In this document: piece after piece, positions 1-5,445 of the stretch
How the letters are laid out: every line of letters begins with the position of its first letter
Numbering within the stretch: position 1 is the first letter of the stretch
Assembly (NCBI GenBank): GCA_022732315.1
Contig: JAIJUV010000143.1
Coordinates: 1 to 6,415 of the forward strand
DNA from: Prevotella sp.
Lineage (GTDB): Bacteria; Bacteroidota; Bacteroidia; Bacteroidales; Bacteroidaceae
Direction: 5' to 3'
Length of the DNA stretch: 6,415 nucleotides
Position numbers and translations under genes: made by a program
Notes under the pieces: model-generated
Seen by the model: only the letters and a program-made list of their open reading frames with translations
Told to the model about the DNA's origin: nothing
The model's database searches: none

Positions 1-183
1 GTCCGCACCAATGCCGAGCAGTTTGGCAAGACCTACGATGATGAGCTTCACCGCGTCATCATCCATGGCATCCTGCACCTCTGCGGAATCAACGACAAGG
101 GTCCGGGAGAGCGAGAAATCATGGAGGAGAACGAGAACAAGGCTCTCGCCCTGCTCGAAGGTGCTTCGATATTGAAGAAGTAA
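1..183 (+). CDS. ybeY: Endoribonuclease YbeY (rRNA maturation RNase), C-terminal part
   Basis: The open frame starts at the window edge and ends at TAA 181-183, leaving the last 60 residues of a protein family that is usually about 140-155 residues long. The signature is HGILHLCGIND at window residues 22-32, which matches the YbeY metal-binding motif HGxLHLxGxDH. It is followed by the acidic tail GPGEREIMEENENKAL. YbeY is a metal-dependent single-strand endoribonuclease that acts with ribosomes in 16S rRNA 3'-end maturation and ribosome quality control in the cytoplasm. Two of the three expected histidine ligands are visible (H22, H26). The third position is Asp32 rather than His, which I believe is usual for Bacteroidota homologues. 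The missing N-terminal part lies to the left of the window. The stop is followed by a gap of 127 bases before res. Confidence 0.9.
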   Translation, partial: VRTNAEQFGKTYDDELHRVIIHGILHLCGINDKGPGEREIMEENENKALALLEGASILKK

Positions 184-202
184 AGCCTTTCTCTATAATT
201 TG
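172..202 (+). promoter_or_regulatory. Weak candidate Bacteroidota-type promoter for res-mod
   Basis: TATAATTTG at 194-202 resembles the Bacteroidota -7 element TAnnTTTG but has one extra base between TA and TTTG. A TTG at 172-174, about 19 bases upstream, could serve as the -33 element. If used, it would give a leader of roughly 100 bases containing the 46-base repeat. The match is degenerate and overlaps a possible ybeY terminator stem, so both cannot be fully right. I found no better promoter in the gap. Confidence 0.2.
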
Positions 203-225
203 AGGAAGCTAGGTTTCTTCAATTT
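200..225 (+). terminator. Possible weak terminator hairpin after ybeY
   Basis: TTGAGGAA (200-207) pairs with TTCTTCAA (215-222) as an 8-bp stem containing one G-U pair and a 7-base loop. Only three T follow (223-225). The stem is A/T-rich and the U-tract is short, so termination would be inefficient. It lies 17 bases after the ybeY stop, where a terminator would be expected. If it leaks, res-mod could be transcribed from the ybeY promoter. Confidence 0.3.
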
Positions 226-227
226 CA

Positions 228-273
228 GGTAGAAGTATAGAAAAAACAACTGTTAACTGTTAACCTGTTAACT
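228..273 (+). repeat. 46-bp direct repeat, left copy
   Basis: This segment matches 5302-5347 at 44 of 46 positions. The two differences are A231 versus G5305 and A249 versus G5323. It consists of a purine-rich part around GAAGTATAGAAAAAAC, then three copies of the palindrome GTTAAC at 252-257, 259-264 and 267-272. It lies in the ybeY-res gap and the matching copy lies just after mod, so the two bracket the restriction-modification pair in the same orientation with an offset of 5074 bases. It could be the scar of cassette exchange or a dispersed intergenic repeat of the genome. Confidence 0.9.
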
Positions 274-310
274 TCTGAATGTGGTTGATGGTTAATACAA
301 AAGAAGAAAG

Positions 311-3211
311 ATGTTCTATCAACTTATACAAAAGAAAAGAGATTTATGGTTTCAATCTTCTGATTGTACGGTTTTATACCTCGTTGATTATATTGATCAG
401 CGAGGTATGTTGCGTGATGCCCAGATTGATGCAATCAAGACTTATCTGTTTTTGAAAATAGCCTGTCAGGGCAAGCCGCTTTGGCAACTTTTTGCAGAAG
501 GCGAATTTAATGAAACTGACGTTGATGCAGAGGAAATCAATGCAGAGGCACGGGATGTGATGACAAAGAATCCTGCTGCGTTGGCCTTGTATCAGTATAG
601 CAGACAGAAAGACCGCAACGGCAAGCAGATAGCTCCAGAGCTGGAGCAGTTTATCCGTCATCATGCCAGGGAGATTGATTACGAGAAAGTGTTGAAGGAT
701 ATCTTTTACCAGGTAACTTATTCGGATTATCTTTTCAGTCTTCCTATGGGTGCGGGAAAAACCTATCTGATGGCCGCATTCATTTATATAGATTTGTACT
801 TTGCTCAGAATGAGCCGCATAATCCGATATGGGCACATAATTTCCTGATATTGGCACCATCCGGCTTGAAGTCAAGCATCGTTCCTAGTCTTCGTAGTAT
901 TCAGAACTTTGACGTTACCTGGCTTTTCCCGGCAGCTACAGCCATGCTGCTGAAGAGGCTCGTAAAATTTGAAATCCTTGATGAGCAAAAGAGTGCCAGG
1001 AAAAGCAATGTAATCAGAAATCCCAATGCGTTTAAGATTAACCAGCATTGGGATGGAGGTACGATGATGGGATTGGTGGCTATTACAAATGCAGAGAAGG
1101 TTATCTTAGACAGATGGGAGGAGAACGGGAAAGACCAGAGTCTTCTTTCGGATGATGAACGCCGGCTGGTGGATGTGGCTAATGAGCTGCGCAATATGAT
1201 AGGTAAAATACCTTCTCTTTCTATTTTTATCGATGAGGTGCATCATGCTTCTGATGGTGAAATCAAACTCCGTCAGGTGGTTGCAGGATGGGCTACTCAA
1301 GGTTGTAATTTCTGCAATGTGCTTGGCTTTACGGGCACTCCTTATCTGGAAAAAGCAGAGAAGGTGACATTGGGCGGAAGTTTCAATATCAAGAATACCA
1401 ATATCACCAATGTGGTGTATTTCTATCCGTTGATGGAGGGTATCGACAACTTCCTGAAGCGTCCCGAAGTAAAGTTTACGGACCATGATATGCTGACCAT
1501 TGTGAGAAGCGGAGTGCATGAGTTTTTCGATAAATATAAGGATACAACCTATGCTGATGGAACCTGTGCGAAGCTTGCTGTATATTGCGGTCAGATTCCA
1601 ACTCTCGAAGAAGAAATCTATCCTCTCGTATCCGAGATTGTAACGGAATATGGATTGAACCCTGCAGAGGTGATTCTGAAGCGCCATAAGGGTAGTAATT
1701 CCTCTAAGGCAGGTGCCAGAAAATATGCAGAGCCCGAAGGTTCAGAGGCGGCTTTCGCCATGCTCGATTCGCCTACCTCTAAAATCCGTATCGTGCTGCT
1801 GGTGCAGATAGGAAAGGAGGGATGGGATTGCAAGAGCCTTACGGGCGTGGTGCTGCCTCATGAAGGGGCGTGCCCTAAGAACATGGTGCTGCAAACTTCC
1901 TGCCGCTGCCTGCGACAGGTGGTTCGGGGCGAACAGGAAAAAGCCTTGGTTTGGATGAACAGGTGGAATGCCGACAAACTCAACAAGGAATTGAAGCAGC
2001 AGCAGAACATCACACTCCAGGAATTCAGCAAGAAGCCGGAACCTGCAAAGAAGCGCATAGAGCGATTCTCACGTATGGATAAGCAGCAGGTGCCACCCAT
2101 TGATTTCTTCCAACTGAAAGTGGAATATGAAACTCAGGTGATCGAAGAACAGTCAGATACTGCCACGCTGCTTGCTGACGAAAGTTTGAAGCAGAAGGCT
2201 AACCGCTCGCTGGTTTATGTTCAAGACTTTGAAGGAAACATGCTCGGCTATGAGGAGCTGAGAAAAGAGAATGGAGAGAGCTTCACTTTCCACTGGTGGT
2301 TGCAGAAAATAGCCAAGGAAAGTATGGGGGCGCTGAGTATGAAAGAATTGAAACAGTATGAGACTCAGCTGCATAAACTGTTCGATGAGATTACGATTGC
2401 TGATGAGCAGGATGGGAAATATCGTACAGAGAATATGGAGTATGACCATTATCAGATACGTGCCAACATCCGGAAGGCTTTTGTGCCTAAGCGTGATTTC
2501 CGCATCTCAGAAGAGGTGGTTCCTGATACGGCAACCATCCTCTCGGTGGAGCAACCTATGCCTCTTGATGTGGAAGACGACAGCCGTTTCTATCCAAGCG
2601 AGAAAGTGGTGAAGGAAATCCTGGCATGGGACAATGACCCGGGCAAGATGGAACTCCCGCCAGAAGTGAAGGCTGTTGTGGAAAAGATGAAGGCTGCCGG
2701 ATTCTCTGATACTGACATCCAGATGATGGTGAAAGACAAGCTGCCTAAGGATGAATATCCTGAGCGCAATCAGACTTACCATTATCAGCCTTACCGCTTC
2801 GACAGTAACCTGGAGAAGGAATACTTTGCCAACGGATTGATTCCGCTGATGAAGGATAAGCAGCTGGAGTATTATTTCAATGGCGATGATACGCTTACAG
2901 AGTTTAAGATTCGCTGCTATCGCAGGGTGGGCAAACACTGGCAGTATGATGGACTTTATTATCCCGACTTCCTGGTGCTCAGCCGTGATGCTGAGGGCAG
3001 GATCGACCGCATTTGCATCATAGAGACGAAGGGCGAGGTATATGCTGCCAAGTTCAAGGAGCGCCTGGAGTTTATGCGAGATGTGTTTGTGCCAAAGAAT
3101 AATGAGGCTTTCCATCGCAAGCGATTCCAGTTCCTTTATCTGGAGGACACCATTTCTGCTGAAGAGAGAATGGCAAAGACCCTACAGATGATTAAGGAAT
3201 TTTTCATATAA
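311..3211 (+). CDS. res: Type III-like restriction enzyme Res subunit (DEAD/DEAH helicase with PD-(D/E)XK nuclease)
   Basis: This 966-residue protein is close in length to classical type III Res subunits (about 970). The order of parts is: an N-terminal region of about 140 residues; a first RecA-like domain with Walker A PMGAGKT (145-151), Walker B DEVH (308-311) and TGTP (341-344); a second RecA-like domain with motif V IGKEGWD (500-506) and motif VI QTSCRCLRQ (528-536); a long linker; and a C-terminal nuclease with YPDF (884-887) and ETK (905-907), the PD-(D/E)XK core. It is expected to hydrolyse ATP and cleave unmethylated DNA only in complex with Mod, encoded 15 bases downstream. The start is well fixed: an in-frame TAA at 293-295 lies upstream, no other ATG intervenes, and a purine-rich stretch AAAGAAGAAAG precedes it. 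All core motifs are intact, so the enzyme looks functional. The first 110 bases are AT-rich (about 34% G+C by hand count) compared with the middle of the gene (36/60 at 1861-1920). A nuclease-helicase partner of another system is possible but less likely beside this methyltransferase. Confidence 0.88.
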   Translation: MFYQLIQKKRDLWFQSSDCTVLYLVDYIDQRGMLRDAQIDAIKTYLFLKIACQGKPLWQLFAEGEFNETDVDAEEINAEARDVMTKNPAALALYQYSRQKDRNGKQIAPELEQFIRHHAREIDYEKVLKDIFYQVTYSDYLFSLPMGAGKTYLMAAFIYIDLYFAQNEPHNPIWAHNFLILAPSGLKSSIVPSLRSIQNFDVTWLFPAATAMLLKRLVKFEILDEQKSARKSNVIRNPNAFKINQHWDGGTMMGLVAITNAEKVILDRWEENGKDQSLLSDDERRLVDVANELRNMIGKIPSLSIFIDEVHHASDGEIKLRQVVAGWATQGCNFCNVLGFTGTPYLEKAEKVTLGGSFNIKNTNITNVVYFYPLMEGIDNFLKRPEVKFTDHDMLTIVRSGVHEFFDKYKDTTYADGTCAKLAVYCGQIPTLEEEIYPLVSEIVTEYGLNPAEVILKRHKGSNSSKAGARKYAEPEGSEAAFAMLDSPTSKIRIVLLVQIGKEGWDCKSLTGVVLPHEGACPKNMVLQTSCRCLRQVVRGEQEKALVWMNRWNADKLNKELKQQQNITLQEFSKKPEPAKKRIERFSRMDKQQVPPIDFFQLKVEYETQVIEEQSDTATLLADESLKQKANRSLVYVQDFEGNMLGYEELRKENGESFTFHWWLQKIAKESMGALSMKELKQYETQLHKLFDEITIADEQDGKYRTENMEYDHYQIRANIRKAFVPKRDFRISEEVVPDTATILSVEQPMPLDVEDDSRFYPSEKVVKEILAWDNDPGKMELPPEVKAVVEKMKAAGFSDTDIQMMVKDKLPKDEYPERNQTYHYQPYRFDSNLEKEYFANGLIPLMKDKQLEYYFNGDDTLTEFKIRCYRRVGKHWQYDGLYYPDFLVLSRDAEGRIDRICIIETKGEVYAAKFKERLEFMRDVFVPKNNEAFHRKRFQFLYLEDTISAEERMAKTLQMIKEFFI
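376..408 (+). promoter_or_regulatory. Strong hairpin/inverted repeat inside the early res coding region
   Basis: ATACCTCG (376-383) and CGAGGTAT (401-408) are perfect inverted repeats. The pairing continues inward through 384-390 with 394-400, including two G-U pairs, to a 3-base TAT loop at 391-393. In RNA this is a 15-bp stem with no mismatch. It covers codons 22-33 of res and begins 65 bases after the start codon. The structure is seen directly; a regulatory role such as translational damping or an operator is inference. Confidence 0.4.
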
Positions 3212-3226
3212 AATAGAATAAAGACA

Positions 3227-5293
3227 ATGGCTACAAAATATATTTCATATTATCCCAATACCCTGGAGGGGCAAGCCCTCCTGGATAATTTTGTGCGCAC
3301 CCGCCGCATTCTCCGCTATCGTGACAACGATCGCATCGTGGAGCATATTAAGCGAGGAATGCCGCTCTATGAGGTGGAATCTCTCGAAAAGAGAGGCGCC
3401 AACGAGAAGCATAACCTGATGATGCATGGTGAGTGCCTTTCTACCTGTGCCTATCTCAAGGAGCAGGGCATAGAGGTGGATTTGGTTTATATCGACCCGC
3501 CCTTTGCCAGCGGAGCCGATTATGCCAAGAAAATCTATATCCGCCGCAATCCGCTTGTGCAAAAAGTAATGAAAGAAGCGGAGCAGAATCTCGATAATGA
3601 GGAAATGAAAGAGTTTGAGGAGAAAATGTACGGAGACATCTGGGACAAGGAAAGATACCTCAACTGGATGTACGAGAATCTGATGGCAATCAAGAGCGTG
3701 ATGAGCGAGAATGCAAGCATCTATGTGCATCTGGATGACCATATTGGGCATTACGTTAAAATCCTCATGGATGAAATATTTGGAGAAGGAAACTTTAGAA
3801 ATGATATTTCTTGGAAGAGTACAGCATCACATAATGATTCAAGTAAAAGCTTTAGTAGTATTTCTGACCATATATATTTCTACTCGTTGTCTGAAAATGG
3901 TGTCTTTAATACATTATATACTCCCTATACTGATGAATATATTGCCAATGAGTGGATAAAACTTCCTTCTGGCAGATATTATAAAGCAGAGAATATGCTA
4001 GACCCTCAATTAAAAATGGAAGAATATGACTTTCATGGAACAAGGGCGAGATGGCGTACGACACCTGAAAAGTTTGAAGTTTTATGGAATGCAGAACAGA
4101 CAGAAGTTCCTAATAGTCATGGTCGTATTAAACTAGGCAAAAATGGTAAGCCTATAAAGCGTTGCAGAATAATATTCAAGGATGAACTTCCAGGAACCCC
4201 AATTAATGATATTTGGAATGATATTTCTTATGTTGCTGGTCGTTCTCAAGAAAAAGAAGATTACGCCACTCAGAAGCCGGAAGCCCTTTTGGAGCGTATT
4301 ATCAAGGCTTCATCCAACGAAGGAATGCTCGTGGCTGATTTCTTTGGCGGAAGCGGGGTAACCGCAGCCGTGGCTCATAAGCTCAACCGCCGCTTTATTC
4401 ATGGCGACGTGAATATCAATAGCCTTCAGACTGCTCGCGACCGACTGGTTAATGCCGGAGCAGAGTTTGAGATAAAGGAAGTGAAAGATGGCGTGCGTCT
4501 CTTCAGAAATCCTGTACAGACGATGGATAAGCTACGCGACAACCTGATACCGGGTTTAACAGCCAACGCCAAGCTGGACAGCCAGTATTGGGCAGGCTCT
4601 ATCATGGACAGCAAGTATGGTATGATGCCCGTATATCTGCCTAATCTACTCGATGGAAGCAAGCGAGTGCTGGATAAGAGTGAGATGATGAACATCATCC
4701 ATAAGGCGCTGCCTGATTTGCCTGATGAGGTGAAGCGTGTCATCATCTATTACGTGGATGTGGAAGAGATAAACGAGTTGCGCCAATTCATAGAAGCCGA
4801 AAACCAGCAGACGCTGATAGAATTTGAGTTGAGAGACTTGAAGCAGGTGCTCGACGAGGTGATAATGGAAGATGAGGCTGAATGGGATTTGCAGGAAGCC
4901 AAGGATTCGCTGGGCTTGTCGATGGGATGGAAACTTCAACTGAAATCATTCCATAGCGACCGGGTAGCAAAGAAAGTTCATGGTTTCAACGAAAAAGGTG
5001 TTCTGCAGACAAACAAGAAACGAGCAAGCGGTAAGAGTGCCAACTTCTCGAAAATAAAACTCAGCGATGAAGGGCTGGAAACCATCGAATGGGCTTCTGT
5101 AGATTGCGTCAATGCTGAGAAAAATGCTCCTTGGCACAGTGATATGGAGGTGAAGATAGAGAAGATGGGAACCGTAACCATCAACGGAAAGAAAACCCAG
5201 GATTATTGGGATGCTAGCATTGTATCAGACGATAAGCCTTTGCGCTTGAAAATTCGTAATATTTGCGGGGATGAAACCATTTTCGTTCTATAA
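3227..5293 (+). CDS. mod: Type III-like adenine-specific DNA methyltransferase Mod (beta class)
   Basis: This 688-residue protein should transfer a methyl group from S-adenosylmethionine to N6 of adenine, protecting host DNA and supplying sequence recognition for Res. The catalytic motif IV DPPF is at 90-93 and comes before the cofactor motif I DFFGGSG at 371-377, the order of the beta class that includes type III Mod proteins. A motif X-like TQKPEALLERI precedes motif I (348-358), and the acidic residue of motif II is in FIHGD (390-394). The target recognition domain lies between, at about residues 185-345. A long C-terminal region (about 400-688) has no motif I recognise. The gene starts 15 bases after the res stop, so the two are surely co-transcribed. 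It also shares the res reading frame, with no stop between the res TAA and this ATG. The DNA for the recognition domain is much more AT-rich than its surroundings. I saw no simple sequence repeats of the kind that cause phase variation in other mod genes. Confidence 0.9.
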   Translation: MATKYISYYPNTLEGQALLDNFVRTRRILRYRDNDRIVEHIKRGMPLYEVESLEKRGANEKHNLMMHGECLSTCAYLKEQGIEVDLVYIDPPFASGADYAKKIYIRRNPLVQKVMKEAEQNLDNEEMKEFEEKMYGDIWDKERYLNWMYENLMAIKSVMSENASIYVHLDDHIGHYVKILMDEIFGEGNFRNDISWKSTASHNDSSKSFSSISDHIYFYSLSENGVFNTLYTPYTDEYIANEWIKLPSGRYYKAENMLDPQLKMEEYDFHGTRARWRTTPEKFEVLWNAEQTEVPNSHGRIKLGKNGKPIKRCRIIFKDELPGTPINDIWNDISYVAGRSQEKEDYATQKPEALLERIIKASSNEGMLVADFFGGSGVTAAVAHKLNRRFIHGDVNINSLQTARDRLVNAGAEFEIKEVKDGVRLFRNPVQTMDKLRDNLIPGLTANAKLDSQYWAGSIMDSKYGMMPVYLPNLLDGSKRVLDKSEMMNIIHKALPDLPDEVKRVIIYYVDVEEINELRQFIEAENQQTLIEFELRDLKQVLDEVIMEDEAEWDLQEAKDSLGLSMGWKLQLKSFHSDRVAKKVHGFNEKGVLQTNKKRASGKSANFSKIKLSDEGLETIEWASVDCVNAEKNAPWHSDMEVKIEKMGTVTINGKKTQDYWDASIVSDDKPLRLKIRNICGDETIFVL
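3262..3284 (+). promoter_or_regulatory. GC-rich hairpin in the early mod coding region
   Basis: GGAGGG (3265-3270) pairs with CCCTCC (3276-3281) across a GCAAG loop. After one T-T mismatch two more C-G pairs extend it (3262-3263 with 3283-3284). It begins 35 bases after the mod start, covering codons 12-20. It resembles in placement the hairpin early in res. The pairing is visible; any effect on translation is inference, and codon choice alone could explain it. Confidence 0.3.
3770..4260 (+). other. AT-rich target-recognition segment of mod (probable recombined domain)
   Basis: By hand count, 165 of 480 bases in 3781-4260 are G or C (34%), against 65 of 120 (54%) in 4321-4440 just downstream and 27 of 60 (45%) at 3481-3540 upstream. 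The segment encodes about residues 182-345, between motif IV and motif X, where beta-class methyltransferases hold their target recognition domain. Codon use shifts to A/T-ending codons at the left edge near LMDEIFGE and returns to G/C-rich use at TQKPEALL. Both edges are conserved motifs, as expected if recombination between related mod genes swapped only the specificity part. The edges are approximate. Confidence 0.65.
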
Positions 5294-5301
5294 GCGAAAG
5301 C

Positions 5302-5347
5302 GGTGGAAGTATAGAAAAAACAGCTGTTAACTGTTAACCTGTTAACT
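5302..5347 (+). repeat. 46-bp direct repeat, right copy
   Basis: This is the second copy of the repeat at 228-273, with two substitutions. It starts 9 bases after the mod stop. The three GTTAAC palindromes are at 5326-5331, 5333-5338 and 5341-5346. The change at G5323 creates a perfect 10-base palindrome AACAGCTGTT (5319-5328) that is absent from the left copy. Recombination between the two copies would remove exactly res and mod and leave ybeY, one repeat, the terminator and dus. Confidence 0.9.
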
Positions 5348-5350
5348 GCG

Positions 5351-5398
5351 AATAAATAAAAAGGGAGATTCCAGCGATGATGGTTGGAGTCTCCCTTT
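5351..5398 (-). terminator. Strong intrinsic terminator for dus, possibly bidirectional for mod
   Basis: AAAGGGAGATTCCA (5360-5373) and TGGAGTCTCCCTTT (5385-5398) form a 14-bp stem with one wobble position and an 11-base loop at 5374-5384. On the minus strand the stem is followed by TTATTTATT and so has a good U-tract, which makes it the terminator of dus. On the + strand the stem is followed by CCCTTTATCTT, a poorer U-tract, so it may also stop mod transcription less efficiently. It sits in the convergent gap where a shared terminator is expected. Confidence 0.8.
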
Positions 5399-5410
5399 CC
5401 CTTTATCTTA

Positions 5411-5442
5411 TGCTTTCGGCGCATTTGAATCCGCCGCAAGCA
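5411..5442 (-). other. Second hairpin in the dus 3' untranslated region
   Basis: TGCTTTCGGCG (5411-5421) is the inverted repeat of CGCCGCAAGCA (5432-5442) except for one mismatch (5416 with 5437), with a 10-base loop at 5422-5431. It lies 4 bases after the dus stop and ahead of the main terminator. It has no U-tract on either strand, so it looks more like an RNA-stabilising 3' stem or decayed terminator than an active terminator. Confidence 0.45.
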
Positions 5443-5445
5443 AGT

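Noticed and set aside
251..272. GTTAAC repeats as a CRISPR array
   Set aside because: The units are 6-8 bases long with no spacers and there are no cas genes.
2507..3115. 202-residue open frame on the minus strand inside res
   Set aside because: It lies wholly opposite the conserved Res coding sequence, shows no family motif, and looks like a shadow of the real frame. The same holds for the minus-strand frames at 1106-1687 and 374-838.
3318..3339. Alternating ATCGT/ACGAT/ATCGT short inverted repeats in mod as a switch
   Set aside because: The stems are only 5 bp and occur in conserved coding sequence, so chance is sufficient.
3227..3400. Simple-sequence phase-variation tract in mod
   Set aside because: No homopolymer or short tandem repeat tract long enough for slipped-strand switching was seen here or elsewhere in mod.
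228..5347. Insertion sequence or integrative element defined by the repeats
   Set aside because: No transposase, integrase or terminal inverted repeats are present, and neither repeat lies in a tRNA gene. The repeats are reported only as flanking direct repeats.
5203..5439. Small 78-residue minus-strand frame spanning the mod end, right repeat and terminator
   Set aside because: It overlaps the mod 3' end, the direct repeat and the terminator stem, and its product has no recognisable features.
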